Counted from the stretch's first letter, positions 46,823 to 56,788 are shown. The stretch is 64,000 bases of DNA from an uncultured Acidobacteriaceae bacterium (GCA_903842065.1 CAIMKZ010000106.1:62001-126000), one strand, 5' to 3'. Notes: generated by a model not told the origin, from the sequence alone. Made by a program: numbers and translations.

Positions 46823-47461
46823 TCAGTTCCCCGCCTTCGCCTTCAGGTATTTATCGAACGGAATCTGAAACGGGAACAACTGTTCGCCATCGGCGCTGCG
46901 CAGCTTGTTGATGTACATATCGGCGCCGCGCAGGGGACTCGCACCCGGCACCACGTAGAACAGGAAGCCGGCCCGCGTAGTATGCGCCTCCACAGCCAAA
47001 GCCCCGTACTCAAAGGTATCGAAGTCCTGCTCAACCTCAGCGTTCTTGTTCTTTGGCTTGAGCTTGATCCCCGGCAGCGGACCGGGCAGGGGAATCGACG
47101 TGGGCTTTGTGCGCGGATTCATCATTCGCTCCACGTCCTCGGGCAGCGCCGCCTGAATCCTCTCGCCCTCGGCCGTCTCAAACAAAATCCGCGCATCGCG
47201 CAGCGAGATGGGCTTGTCGCCAAGGTTGGTCACGATCAACCGAATCGGAATTACGCCGTACTTCGCATATTCGATACGGAAGATCGACTGCTTCTCTTTG
47301 GTCTCATAGGGCTCGACCGCGATCGCCACCTTCTCCTGGTCGTGGACCTCGACCGCTGGAAAGCCCGTGGCGGGAGTCACAGGTGGCGGCGTGTGGTCGG
47401 CGGCAAGCGCCGGCAGCGCCAGACCAAGCATCAGCAACGAGATAAAAGCAGGAATTCGCAT
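46823..47461 (-). CDS. Hypothetical exported protein
   Basis: 212 aa from the ATG at 47461, with signal peptide MRIPAFISLLMLGLALPALAA. A Pro/Thr-rich stretch is followed by a predicted Ig-like beta domain (VIPIRLIVTNLGDKPISLRDARILFET) and a conserved PLRGADMYINKLRSADGEQLFPF-like end. I cannot name the family. It is probably a periplasmic protein. It converges with queD. Confidence 0.7.
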   Translation of the reverse strand: MRIPAFISLLMLGLALPALAADHTPPPVTPATGFPAVEVHDQEKVAIAVEPYETKEKQSIFRIEYAKYGVIPIRLIVTNLGDKPISLRDARILFETAEGERIQAALPEDVERMMNPRTKPTSIPLPGPLPGIKLKPKNKNAEVEQDFDTFEYGALAVEAHTTRAGFLFYVVPGASPLRGADMYINKLRSADGEQLFPFQIPFDKYLKAKAGN

Positions 47462-47537
47462 CGCACCCGACTGTATCATTTTAAGGTCAACCTTCCGCAC
47501 TTTTGGTTAGACATGGGAATGGTGGATTCCGTCACGC

Positions 47538-48836
47538 ATGGTTCTTGCTCTCTACAATCTGGCGCTGCTCGTGGGCCTCATCCTGGCCTCGCCCTTGTGG
47601 CTGTGGAAGATGGCGACTACGCGCAAGTACCGCGTGGGGCTTCTTGAACGGCTGGGGTGGCTGCCAAAGCGCCTTAGAACCCTGTCCAATACGCAAAGGC
47701 GCGAAGCGCTTTGGGTGCATGCGGTGTCGGTGGGCGAGGTGCTGGCCGTCAGCCGCCTCATCGCCGAGCTTGAACGCGCCCTGCCGGATCTCGAAATCTT
47801 CATCTCCACCACAACCCGCACCGGCCAGGAGCTGGCCCGCGACCGCTTCGGCGCCGAGCGCGTCTTCTACTGCCCGCTCGACCTGCCCTGGGCGGTAAAC
47901 GCCTGGCTCAACGCTCTCCGGCCCAGACTATTCATTCTGGCCGAAACCGAATTCTGGCCCAACCTGCTCACCGGCTGCTTCCGGCGCGGAATCCCCGTAG
48001 CCGTGGTCAACGCCCGCATCTCCGACCGCTCCTGGCCCCGCTACTGGAAACTGCGCCGCCTCTGGTCGCCGTTCCTCAGCCGGCTCACCGCAGTCCTCGC
48101 CCAGAGTTCGGTTGACGCCGATCGGCTCCGCGCCATCGGCTGCAACTCGGCAAGCGTATCCGTGGCGGGCAACCTCAAGTTCGACGTTCGCGCCGTGCAG
48201 GAGGCAGAAGCCACCCTCATGCTCCGCGCCGCCGGCTCAGGCCTTCGCTTCGTCGTTGCCGGCTCCACGCTCGAAGGTGAAGAGTCGGCCCTCCTCGAAG
48301 CCTGGCCCAAGCTTCTCGCTGCCGATCCGAACCTCGTTCTCGTCCTCGCCCCACGGCATCCGGAGCGCTTTGCCGCAGTTGCCGCGCTCCTCGGCCGCTC
48401 AGGTCTGAACTGGACCAGGCGGTCAGAGTGGACGGCTGACTCGCCGGTGATCCTCCCCGGCCACATCGTCCTGCTCGACACCATCGGCGAATTGGCCAGC
48501 ATTTATTCGCTCGCCTCGGTGGCCTTCGTCGGCGGCAGTCTCATCCCCGCAGGCGGACACAACCCGCTGGAGCCAGCGCAGTTCGCCATCCCCATCGTGA
48601 TGGGCCCGAGCTACGAGAACTTCCGCGCCATCGTCGAAGAGCTCCTCGCCCACAACGCTCTCTGCATCGCGGAAAAAGACTCCCTCGCCGCCACACTCAT
48701 CGAACTGCTGGTTGATCGCTCCACCGCAGAAGCTATGGGTGCGCGCGCAAAGCAGGTCTTCAGCGAACAATCCGGCGCTACGGCGCGATGCGTCGAAGCC
48801 CTGCGAGCGATCGTTACCCGAGAGCGGCAATCATGA
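47538..48836 (+). CDS. waaA: 3-deoxy-D-manno-octulosonic acid transferase
   Basis: 432 aa. N-terminal membrane anchor (LYNLALLVGLILASPLWLW), then WVHAVSVGEV, the ETEFWPN motif and the GT-B C-terminal LGxxGGSLIPAGGHNPLEPA-like region (VGGSLIPAGGHNPLEPAQF). It adds Kdo to lipid A precursor at the inner membrane. Its stop overlaps the lpxK start (ATGA at 48833-48836), so both late lipid A steps are translationally coupled. Confidence 0.95.
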   Translation: MVLALYNLALLVGLILASPLWLWKMATTRKYRVGLLERLGWLPKRLRTLSNTQRREALWVHAVSVGEVLAVSRLIAELERALPDLEIFISTTTRTGQELARDRFGAERVFYCPLDLPWAVNAWLNALRPRLFILAETEFWPNLLTGCFRRGIPVAVVNARISDRSWPRYWKLRRLWSPFLSRLTAVLAQSSVDADRLRAIGCNSASVSVAGNLKFDVRAVQEAEATLMLRAAGSGLRFVVAGSTLEGEESALLEAWPKLLAADPNLVLVLAPRHPERFAAVAALLGRSGLNWTRRSEWTADSPVILPGHIVLLDTIGELASIYSLASVAFVGGSLIPAGGHNPLEPAQFAIPIVMGPSYENFRAIVEELLAHNALCIAEKDSLAATLIELLVDRSTAEAMGARAKQVFSEQSGATARCVEALRAIVTRERQS

Positions 48837-49792
48837 GCGACTCTGCCCCAATGCGCCGCCTGCTGCTGCCGCTCGTGCCGCTCTACAGGCTGGGGCTCGC
48901 AATCCGCGAGTGGCAACTCCGCCGCACTCCGCCCCAGCGGCTCAACCGGCCCGTCATCTCCATCGGCAACCTTTCTACAGGCGGCTCCGGCAAGACTCCG
49001 CTTACTATCGCTCTGGCCCAGGCACTCACCCGCCGGGGCATGAAGGTCAATGTGCTTTCCCGCGGCTACGGCAGGCGATCCGCGCTTCCGCTTTCGGTGG
49101 ACCCCAACGGCACTGCGGACCTCTACGGCGACGAGCCGCTGCTGATCGCCCGCGACGCCAGCGTTCCCGTTTACGTCGCCGCCGAACGCTACCGGGCTGG
49201 TTTGCTGGCCGCGCAATCAGACCCCAAACAAATCCACATCCTCGACGACGGCTTCCAGCACCGCCGACTCCACCGCGACGTGGACATTCTGCTCGTCACC
49301 GCCAGCGATTTGAACGACCGCCTGCTTCCCGCCGGAAATCTTCGCGAACCGCTGAGCGCTCTCAGCCGCGCAAGCGTAATTGCCATACCCGAACCCAGCC
49401 TCGAAGCCCGACTCAAATCTCTCGGTTGGAATGGCCCCATCTGGCATCTCCGCCGCACCATGGACGTGCCCGCCATCGTCGGCCGCGTCGTCGCCTTTTG
49501 CGGCATCGCCCGGCCCGGGCAGTTCTTCGAGGGCCTCTCCAGCGCAGGACTCAACGTGGCCAGCCGCGTCGCCTTCCGCGACCACCACCGCTACGACACG
49601 CACGACCTGGACTGCCTGCGCGACGCCGCCCTCAACATACGAGCCGCCGCCCTTATTACTACCGAGAAGGACCTCGTCCGCCTGGGGCCACTGGCCGCCA
49701 CACTCGCTCTGCCCCTCCATACGGCCAAGCTCCGCATCGAGATCGAAGACGAGTCCGCGGCTATCGACTGGCTGCTGAACAAAATCCTCTAG
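48833..49792 (+). CDS. lpxK: Tetraacyldisaccharide 4'-kinase
   Basis: 319 aa from the ATG at 48833. The P-loop is STGGSGKTPLT (GGSGKT 50-55); SRGYGRR, GDEPLLIAR and DDGFQHRRLHRDVDIL are signature LpxK segments. It phosphorylates the 4' position of lipid A disaccharide. With waaA this shows a lipopolysaccharide-type outer membrane. A hairpin terminator lies 50 bp downstream. Confidence 0.95.
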   Translation: MSDSAPMRRLLLPLVPLYRLGLAIREWQLRRTPPQRLNRPVISIGNLSTGGSGKTPLTIALAQALTRRGMKVNVLSRGYGRRSALPLSVDPNGTADLYGDEPLLIARDASVPVYVAAERYRAGLLAAQSDPKQIHILDDGFQHRRLHRDVDILLVTASDLNDRLLPAGNLREPLSALSRASVIAIPEPSLEARLKSLGWNGPIWHLRRTMDVPAIVGRVVAFCGIARPGQFFEGLSSAGLNVASRVAFRDHHRYDTHDLDCLRDAALNIRAAALITTEKDLVRLGPLAATLALPLHTAKLRIEIEDESAAIDWLLNKIL

Positions 49793-49840
49793 ACAGCTCC
49801 CACGGGCCGGGCTTCCCTCGTTGTTCTCCGCAAGTGAAAA

Positions 49841-49869
49841 CCCCCTCCGCATAGGAGATGCGGAGGGGG
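49841..49869 (-). terminator. Terminator between convergent lpxK and the ferredoxin gene
   Basis: CCCCCTCCGCAT (49841-49852) and ATGCGGAGGGGG (49858-49869) form a 12-bp stem. On the minus strand it is followed by TTTTCAC, so it best fits termination of the ferredoxin transcript; it probably also stops lpxK. Confidence 0.75.
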
Positions 49870-49883
49870 CGTGAAGCTAACGG

Positions 49884-50291
49884 TCACGGTCCGGGAGGAG
49901 GACCCTGCTGACCCGGCGAGATTCCGGCGGGCGCCGGTTGTACACCCACACGCATCGTAGACGGCTTATGCGGCTCCGCGGCATACTCGCCGTACTTGCC
50001 CAGCCGTTCTTCCACGTTGGTCAGGTTCGGCGATGCGTTCAGGAAGTAGTTCGTGTCGATGCCGTGCGTGGCGCTCATCGGCACAATCGGGAACATGTGG
50101 CTGTGCAGCGAGAGCTGCAACGCCTGGCCAAGGCAGGCGTAGTAGCACATGCCGCAGGCCTGGCAGTTCTCAGGGTAGGCGATGATGGACTTGTTCTCCT
50201 TCTCATCGAAGCGATATACATCCATCGGGCAGATGTTGATACAGTTTCTGCAGCCGATGCAGGCGTTCAGATCGTATCTCTCAATAGCCAT
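49884..50291 (-). CDS. 2x[4Fe-4S] ferredoxin-like subunit
   Basis: 135 aa. Two cluster motifs: C11/C14/C17/C21 and C43/C46/C49/C53. The first reads CIGCRNCINICP, as in AprB-like and other iron-sulfur subunits. The C-terminus is Pro/Gly-rich. It has no signal peptide, while its likely flavoprotein partner 30 bp upstream does have a Tat signal. It may therefore cross the membrane bound to that partner. It would pass electrons to or from the flavoprotein. Confidence 0.85.
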   Translation of the reverse strand: MAIERYDLNACIGCRNCINICPMDVYRFDEKENKSIIAYPENCQACGMCYYACLGQALQLSLHSHMFPIVPMSATHGIDTNYFLNASPNLTNVEERLGKYGEYAAEPHKPSTMRVGVQPAPAGISPGQQGPPPGP

Positions 50292-50321
50292 GTCTACAGA
50301 TCCTTTCAGAGCTTGAGGGCG

Positions 50322-52187
50322 TTACAGTTTCAAGTCGGCGGGCACACCGGCTGCTGTCCATTCCTTCTTCACCGGCTCGGAACTCATCACCGGCTTGCCA
50401 TCAGCGCCCTTCTTTTGCAGGATGATCTTTAAGAACTCCTGGTCGTTGCGCTTCGGGTAATCTTCGCGGAAGTGCGAGCCGCGGCTCTCGGTCCGGGCCA
50501 GGCAGGCGCGGAGCTTGAGTTCGCAGGCGTTGATCTTGTGCTTGACCTCGTGGCAGAGGCGCAGGCCGTGGCCGTTGCGGGCCAGCAGCTTGGGCGCAAC
50601 GTTATCGCGCATGTACTCCACGTGGGTCAAAGCAGCCTTCAGCGCGGCCTCTGACTTGTTCTTGATCACCCAGTACGGAGCCATGGTGCCCTGAAGCACG
50701 TCGCGAGCCCAGGTGGGGCTGAAGCCCTTGTCGAGCTTCAACGGCTGCTCGATCTCGTCCTTGGCCTTGGCGATGTTGGCTTCGGATATCTTTGTCAAAG
50801 AAACCTTGCCTGCGTAAGCCGAAGCGGCCTTGCCCGCGTGGTCGCCTTCAATCGAAACGAAGCACGAGGTGAAGCCGTTGCCCATCGGATAGGCGCCGCC
50901 GCCGGGGCCGGTCCAGTGGATGCCGTCGCCGGCCACATAGAGGCCGGGGATGCCGGTGTTGCCTTCCGCGTCGTCTTTGCCGCAGTAGACGCCGCTGGCC
51001 AGGTGCATGCACATGGCAACAGCCGCGCCCGGCGCGTCGAACTCGACATACGGCGTAATCACCTTGCCCATGCGGACTTCCTTCGGGTTCTTGCCGTAGT
51101 TCGTGGCTCCCGAACCGCTGCGCGCCGGCACCTGGTGCGAGATCTTCTCCGAGTCGATATAGCCGAGGCCGTCGGGGCTGGTGGGCTTCTTGACCAGGTT
51201 GGTATCGCAGTTCTGCTTGGAGCGCTTTACGCCTTCAAGGGTCGTGTTGCCGCCACACAGAAAGTTGGGATCGAAGTACCGGGCGTCGGAGCCGATCCAG
51301 TTGTTGCCCGGAGCAAAGGACTGGTGCGTGTGGAAGTCCTCGTACTCCTTGCCGGCGATGGGCAGGCCCAGGTTGTAGGCGATGTACTCGCCGTCAAATG
51401 TGTTGTCGCCGATGGGGTGGCCGGTGGGAATGATGCAGCCGTTGCCCATGGCCATGACTACGGACTTGGCATGGACGGTGATAACCGCTCCAGTGGTGAA
51501 CTGGAAGCCGATGGCGCCCACGCACTTGCCGTCCTGCACGATGACGTGGTTGACCATCACATGCTGGAGCCAGGGGATCTGGTTCTTGTCGAGCATCTCG
51601 ACAAACTTCGGCCGCCGCTCGTGGTCCTTGACCACGTTGTCGCGGTAGCCGTAGTAGTCGCGCGTCTCCATGTACTTGGTCTCGACCATGCGCGGATACA
51701 TATCGAGGCAGCCCCAGCTCTTGATGCGGTCGTACATGGCCCTGGACTCTTTGATCCAGATGTCGATCCAGTCGAGGTTGCCGATGTACTCCGAGCCGTA
51801 GCGGATCGACTCGCGGACCAGCTGCGCATCGTCGCCCAGTTCAGGATCGAAGAAGTTGAAGGTGCCCGGCCAGGGCGACTGACCGGAGTAGCCCGGCCGG
51901 CCCTTGTCGACCAGCATCACGTTTTTGCCGGCCTTCTTGGCCGTGTAAGCGGCGTTGACGCCGGCGTATCCGCCACCGATCACCAGCACGTCCACGCTGT
52001 ACTCGGTCTGCTTGGGCCGGTCGGACTCATAGGTGTCGGGAATGGGAAGTTCCTTCGTGACACGGCCGCTGTTGCCCTGCGCGGCGACGGCCGCAGGAGT
52101 CGCAGCCAGCACGCTTGCTGCTGCAACCCCGCCCGTGCCCAGGGTGACGTTTCTTAAGAAATCTCTTCTCGATTTGGTTGTGCTCAT
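50322..52187 (-). CDS. Tat-exported FAD flavoprotein, fumarate reductase/AprA-like
   Basis: 621 aa. Twin-arginine signal SRRDFLRNVTLG (RR 7-8) and hydrophobic stretch to AAVAAQG. FAD-binding VLVIGGGYAGVNAA (G71, G73, G76), then SPWPGTFNFFDPE and the late FAD segment GLYVAGDGIHWTGPGGGAYPMGNG. The C-terminus has ESRGSHFREDYP, the SdhA/FrdA-family motif. Together with the ferredoxin gene it forms a soluble two-subunit redox enzyme without a membrane anchor. The substrate is unknown; fumarate-like or sulfur compounds are possible by family. A small ORF and receptor B lie upstream on the same strand. Confidence 0.85.
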   Translation of the reverse strand: MSTTKSRRDFLRNVTLGTGGVAAASVLAATPAAVAAQGNSGRVTKELPIPDTYESDRPKQTEYSVDVLVIGGGYAGVNAAYTAKKAGKNVMLVDKGRPGYSGQSPWPGTFNFFDPELGDDAQLVRESIRYGSEYIGNLDWIDIWIKESRAMYDRIKSWGCLDMYPRMVETKYMETRDYYGYRDNVVKDHERRPKFVEMLDKNQIPWLQHVMVNHVIVQDGKCVGAIGFQFTTGAVITVHAKSVVMAMGNGCIIPTGHPIGDNTFDGEYIAYNLGLPIAGKEYEDFHTHQSFAPGNNWIGSDARYFDPNFLCGGNTTLEGVKRSKQNCDTNLVKKPTSPDGLGYIDSEKISHQVPARSGSGATNYGKNPKEVRMGKVITPYVEFDAPGAAVAMCMHLASGVYCGKDDAEGNTGIPGLYVAGDGIHWTGPGGGAYPMGNGFTSCFVSIEGDHAGKAASAYAGKVSLTKISEANIAKAKDEIEQPLKLDKGFSPTWARDVLQGTMAPYWVIKNKSEAALKAALTHVEYMRDNVAPKLLARNGHGLRLCHEVKHKINACELKLRACLARTESRGSHFREDYPKRNDQEFLKIILQKKGADGKPVMSSEPVKKEWTAAGVPADLKL

Positions 52188-52252
52188 GGGTGATAGCTCC
52201 CTGTTTCTGTTGTTCCCGGCGTTATTGAAATCCTTATTTTGCGCAGACGTAG

Positions 52253-52441
52253 CTATTGGCTTCCATCTCGCTGCCCGTTCATTTGTATCTGGAGACAGGA
52301 GGCGATTGCCTTGCCCTGCTGGCAGAAGCCCTGAGCGGCCAGAACAATAAAAGCCAGAGCGAGTCCGGCCAGCCGCACGATCGTTCCGCGAAACCCTGAG
52401 CGGAAAGCGCCCGGTTCACACCATGCTGCACAGGAATCCAT
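52253..52441 (-). CDS. Small putative exported peptide upstream of the flavoprotein
   Basis: 62 aa from the ATG at 52441, with AGAGG about 7 nt upstream. One hydrophobic stretch (IVRLAGLALAFIVLAAQGFC) could be a signal peptide or membrane anchor; the rest (QQGKAIASCLQIQMNGQRDG) is polar with a single Cys. No homologue known to me. It is 65 bp before the flavoprotein gene and could be its third component. It may also be a chance frame. Confidence 0.45.
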   Translation of the reverse strand: MDSCAAWCEPGAFRSGFRGTIVRLAGLALAFIVLAAQGFCQQGKAIASCLQIQMNGQRDGSQ

Positions 52442-52651
52442 GTTGATCCTCTCGCATTTCACTGGGAACTTATTCCATTGACGGCACCCGGGCGGCAAAA
52501 GTTCCTGAGCGACGATTGGCGTTTCTACCTGGAAAAAGAGGGGGCGCCGAACATCGCCGCCCCGCTGAAATCTCTCCCGGGCAACCGCGCCTGGCACGAC
52601 GCCCGGGAGAGATGAGTGAGTGGACTGCCTCTATCGCTGCAAAACGAACGG

Positions 52652-55600
52652 TTAGAACTTCAACCGCAGGCTGAGCTGCACGAGACGAGGCGCGTTGATC
52701 TGCGACTGAATCGTTCCGAAGTTCGAAGCTCCGCGAGTCATGATCGGAGGCGCGAACTGCGTACGGTTGAAGACGTTGAAGAACTCGCCGCGGAATTCGA
52801 GACTGGTCGTCTCCCAGATCCGCGTCGACTTCAGCAGCGAGAAGTCCCAGTTGTCGACGCCTTGGGAGCGAATCTGGTTGTCGACGCGAGGCTCGTTGCC
52901 CAACGCCCAGCCTACCGTGCCGGCAGCAGTGCCCGGCGCTACGAAGCAGGCGGTATTGAACCAGCCGTTGACGCGCGCGCGCGTGGAGCCAGAGATGGTC
53001 TTTGTGCATCCTGGCACAGAATCCGAGCGCAGCGGACCCGCGCCCAGAGTGCCGTAGTTGCTGCCACTGCCGCCAAGGTTGTTGCCGGTATTCTCGGCCA
53101 CGGCCAGTGCAAAGCCCGACTGGAAGCTGGTGATGCCGTTGAAGGCCCATCCACTTACAACGCGTTCCATAACGCCGCTAACATTGTTCAGATACTTCTG
53201 TCCTTTGCCGAAGGGCAGGGGCAACACATAGCTGACCACAAGGCGGCTGGGAACGTTGAAGCTCAGTACAGAACGCTCAGCCTTGTGATTGTCCATGTCC
53301 TGGATATTGCCGTAGCCGGTGCCACTGGAGGAACTCGAGGCCTTCGGCTCCAGGTTGGTGTTCATCGAATCGGTGTCGCCGATCATCTTGGCCCAGGTAT
53401 AGCTGCTCATGAGCACGCCGCCCGAACGGAAGCGCTTCTCAACCTTGACCTGAAGGGCATGGTAGATGACGGCGCCCCAGTAGGGGTTGGCATCGAAGAA
53501 GTTGCTGTAGTACGGATAGGGCCTGAGGCTCTGACCAAGCGAAACCGACTTCGAGTATCCGCCCATGGGCGTGGTCAGGGTCTTGTTATTGGCCGATGCC
53601 GTGAGGGCGCTGCCCTGCGACCAATACTGGCGCGGCAGTTGGTTCATGCCGCCGGCGATAGCCGGCAGGTGAGAGCCTTTGGCTCCGGCATAGCCCACAT
53701 CGATCATCCAGTCGCCCTTCATCTGGCGGCTGATACTCAGGTTCCACTGCTGGTTATACGGGTACGCTGAGGTCGGCTTTGCGCCGGTAATCGCCGAGGT
53801 CCACAGGCGCTTGGTCATGAAGCTCGGATCGGTGCGGCCGGTCGGCAACAGCAGGCCGGTCGGGAAGGGGTTGGCCATCGTAACAAAATTTGCGCTCATC
53901 GGCGAAAGGCTCAAGGTATCGTTAGCAAGCGACGACGTAGCGCTGTTGACCGAGGAGCTCGCCGGAGCCGCGTTGCCGCCCGCGTACATATCGGGAGGCA
54001 GATACGTCACTCCATAGCCGCCGCGGATGACCAGGTTGCTCATGGCGCGGTAGGCAAAGCCCAAACGCGGCGCTACCAGGCTGATCTGCGGCTTCTGAAT
54101 CGTGCGGGGTCCATAGAGCGACGAACTGACCAGACCCAGCGTGCCACGGATACCGGTATAAGGATCGACGGCATCGGGCAGCAGTTCAAGCAGCTTGTCG
54201 TGCTTTTCGCCGATGCTGCCCGGCATCTCGTAGCGCAAGCCGATGTTCAACGTCAGCTTGCTGTTGTACGTCCAGCTATCCTGCACGTAGAAGGCCCTGT
54301 AGTAGTTGAAAGCCGCCACTGAGCTGACCGTGCTGAGGCTGGCGTTCGATGCATAGCCCAGCAGGAAGTCCGCCCATTCGTCGCCGGTGAAATTCACCTT
54401 GCCTGAGGTGCCGGTAAAGTTGTAGTTGCCGCTGCCGGTGGCAAGGTTGCCGGTGTTATCGGCTTCCATCATGCGGAACTCAGTGCCGATCTTCACGCTG
54501 TGCTTGCCGGAGATCTTGGTCAGGTTGGCGCTCAACTGGTAGTTGGACAAAGCGGTCTGGTTGAACGGGCCGCGAAACCAGCCGTAGCTGAAACTACGCT
54601 GGCCGTTGAATCCGAATTGCGGAGGAAGGTGCGCCTGCTCCTGCGTGATAAACGAAGCACCCGGGAAGAAGGCCGATTCATCCACGTTGGTCTGCGGCCT
54701 GGTAGTGTCGTAGTGCTGACGGAGCCAGCTCACGCGCACATCCAGAATCGTGGTCGGATTGATCGTGTACGTATCGCCCAACACCACCATATTCGTTGTA
54801 TTTACGGTGGAGCCGTTGCCGCTGATGTACTTGGTCACCGTCGGGAACTGCATCCAGGAGATGTCGCCCAGATGCCAGTACGTGTAGCGGCCAAAGAGGC
54901 GCTGCTTGGAGCTCAGGTTCACGTCCACGCGTGCGTTGTACTGCTTCTGATCGTTGCCCACCGGCACATTGACGATGTAGTTGTAGTTGTTTGTCACGCC
55001 ATAGGTGCCATAGGGCTTGCCGGCGCCGTTATAGGAGTAGCCGGTGGCAGTGATCGGCGGAAAATACTGAACCATCTGCTTGGCGGCCGAGTTGATCGTG
55101 CAAGTGCTCGTATCCCAGTAGTTGCCGCTCGCGCTCTGTTTAATACAGCTCGAGTTAGGGATGGGATTATTCGATGCATCGTAAAGCGCAGTCTTAGGAT
55201 CGTACACATTCACGATCTGGTTGGTTCCATCTGTGACGTTGGTGGTGACACCAGCCTTGGCCGCCTGGTAGGGGATCTTGCCCGCCACCATGTCCGTGGT
55301 CGGTACGTTCACCGAAGAGTACTGGGCAAAGCGGATGATGGCCTGTTCCCAGGTGCCCATGAAGAAGGCCTTGTTCTTCCAGATCGGGCCGGAGGCGCCG
55401 GCGCCAAACTGGTTCTCAAGGAACTTCAGCGGTGTGTTGGGCGTGCCTGCGGTCTTCTGAGACTTCTTGTTAAACCAGTCGTTGGCGTTGAAGTCGGTGT
55501 TGCGGTGATACTCGTAGGCGGTGCCGTGGAAGCTGTTGGAGCCGCTCTTGGTGGTCATGTTGACCACGCCGCCGGAGAAGCGTCCAAAGTCCGCGCTCAC

Positions 55601-56335
55601 CGAGTTCGAGGCCACGCTGAACTCCTGGATGGCGTCCTGCGTGGGCACCAGCGCCATGGTGTTGCCCAGAACGTTGATGGCCACGCCATCGACATATGCG
55701 GCGCTCTGGTTGGCCATGCCGCCGCCGATCTGATAGTTGCCCCAGCCCTGGCTGTTGGTGTTGCCGGAGTTCTGGTTGGCTGCCGTCGAGTTCAACGAGG
55801 CGCCCTGTGGCACCACGCCGGCCGTCAGCGCGATCAGGTTCATCACGTTACGGCCGTTCAGAGGCATCTCCTGTACCGTCTTGCCCTCGACCTGCTGGCC
55901 CATCTGGCCCGACTCAGTCTGAAGCAGCGGAGTCTGCGTGGTTACTTCCACGGTCTCGGTGGCCGCTCCAATCTCCAGGGCAGCGTCGATACGCGGAACC
56001 GAGCCGACCTGCACCTCGATCGGGTTGCGCACAAAGCGCTTGAAGTTCGCGGCCTGAATATCCAGCTTGTAAGACGCCGGCACCAGGTTCACAAAGTTGA
56101 AACCGCCGGTTGCATCCGACTTCATCGTACGAACTTCGTTGGTGCCGGTGTTGGTGACCGTGACTGTCGCGCCCGGGACTGCCGCGCCGCTTGTATCGGT
56201 CACGGTTCCCACGATGCTGCCGTAGAAGCTTTGCGCCTGAAGGCGTGCGACCGGTACTGCCAGCAGCGCCAGAATCGTAATGGCTGCCGTCAGACACCAG
56301 CGCAGGCCCGCGGAGTTCTTTTTGCTTCTCTTCAT
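52652..56335 (-). CDS. Receptor B: TonB-dependent receptor with N-terminal Cna-B-like domain
   Basis: 1227 aa from the ATG at 56335 (GGGAGG 6 nt upstream); the frame continues 81 codons but without similarity. It begins with a signal peptide (MKRSKKNSAGLRWCLTAA), then the Cna-B-like domain (GSIVGTVTDTSGAAVPGATV), plug and large barrel ending SLRLKF. Its N-terminal third is clearly related to receptor A (QVEGKTVQEMPLNGRNVMNL), the barrel less so. It is expected to import a bulky substrate through TonB. Regulator B is divergent to it; the flavoprotein operon lies downstream. Confidence 0.92.
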   Translation of the reverse strand: MKRSKKNSAGLRWCLTAAITILALLAVPVARLQAQSFYGSIVGTVTDTSGAAVPGATVTVTNTGTNEVRTMKSDATGGFNFVNLVPASYKLDIQAANFKRFVRNPIEVQVGSVPRIDAALEIGAATETVEVTTQTPLLQTESGQMGQQVEGKTVQEMPLNGRNVMNLIALTAGVVPQGASLNSTAANQNSGNTNSQGWGNYQIGGGMANQSAAYVDGVAINVLGNTMALVPTQDAIQEFSVASNSVSADFGRFSGGVVNMTTKSGSNSFHGTAYEYHRNTDFNANDWFNKKSQKTAGTPNTPLKFLENQFGAGASGPIWKNKAFFMGTWEQAIIRFAQYSSVNVPTTDMVAGKIPYQAAKAGVTTNVTDGTNQIVNVYDPKTALYDASNNPIPNSSCIKQSASGNYWDTSTCTINSAAKQMVQYFPPITATGYSYNGAGKPYGTYGVTNNYNYIVNVPVGNDQKQYNARVDVNLSSKQRLFGRYTYWHLGDISWMQFPTVTKYISGNGSTVNTTNMVVLGDTYTINPTTILDVRVSWLRQHYDTTRPQTNVDESAFFPGASFITQEQAHLPPQFGFNGQRSFSYGWFRGPFNQTALSNYQLSANLTKISGKHSVKIGTEFRMMEADNTGNLATGSGNYNFTGTSGKVNFTGDEWADFLLGYASNASLSTVSSVAAFNYYRAFYVQDSWTYNSKLTLNIGLRYEMPGSIGEKHDKLLELLPDAVDPYTGIRGTLGLVSSSLYGPRTIQKPQISLVAPRLGFAYRAMSNLVIRGGYGVTYLPPDMYAGGNAAPASSSVNSATSSLANDTLSLSPMSANFVTMANPFPTGLLLPTGRTDPSFMTKRLWTSAITGAKPTSAYPYNQQWNLSISRQMKGDWMIDVGYAGAKGSHLPAIAGGMNQLPRQYWSQGSALTASANNKTLTTPMGGYSKSVSLGQSLRPYPYYSNFFDANPYWGAVIYHALQVKVEKRFRSGGVLMSSYTWAKMIGDTDSMNTNLEPKASSSSSGTGYGNIQDMDNHKAERSVLSFNVPSRLVVSYVLPLPFGKGQKYLNNVSGVMERVVSGWAFNGITSFQSGFALAVAENTGNNLGGSGSNYGTLGAGPLRSDSVPGCTKTISGSTRARVNGWFNTACFVAPGTAAGTVGWALGNEPRVDNQIRSQGVDNWDFSLLKSTRIWETTSLEFRGEFFNVFNRTQFAPPIMTRGASNFGTIQSQINAPRLVQLSLRLKF

Positions 56336-56788
56336 TGCTTGCCTCCCATGGTTGAACTGCTGATACTTCGAATCGAGAGCGCCTGGCGAAACCATTCCGA
56401 ATCGATAAATGCCGGCTTGAATGGATCTGCGCCACATATGTTTTTCGCCGCTTCGCGCTCCCACGCATTCGCTAACCCCAAACAGATGCACGCTCCGCCT
56501 CTGCCCGTGGCTTTTAGCCGGCTTCGGTGGGTTTGCGGTCTGCGTCCGCTCAGGGCTCTCCCGTGAATAGTGCGACAAACCTATCCCTTCTATGCCGAAA
56601 GGTCACGTCCCGTACCGTATCGTCAATTCATCTTGTGGCAGCGCAAAGACTTACGCGCCCATTTTGAGCTCGCCAGAACTGTCGTATCGTACGGCCATTC
56701 CGGACACAGACTCTCCGTTTGTCCAGCCCACTTCAGGGTTATACTTGTATCCAAATCAGAACAACGACTATTGCAGGCGTGATACAAG
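56336..56788. promoter_or_regulatory. Divergent region between receptor B and regulator B
   Basis: 453 bp without a gene. TTGTCC (56719-56724) and TATACT (56740-56745), spaced 15 bp, may form the regulator promoter, giving a leader of about 37 nt. CCGTAC and GTACGG half-sites occur near 56613 and 56693. No palindrome comparable to the 29-bp one in locus A is seen. Confidence 0.4.

Noticed and set aside
54500-56566. 688-codon plus-strand frame opposite receptor B
   Set aside because: Antisense shadow of a well-supported receptor gene; composition is rich in His, Arg and Val with no domain.
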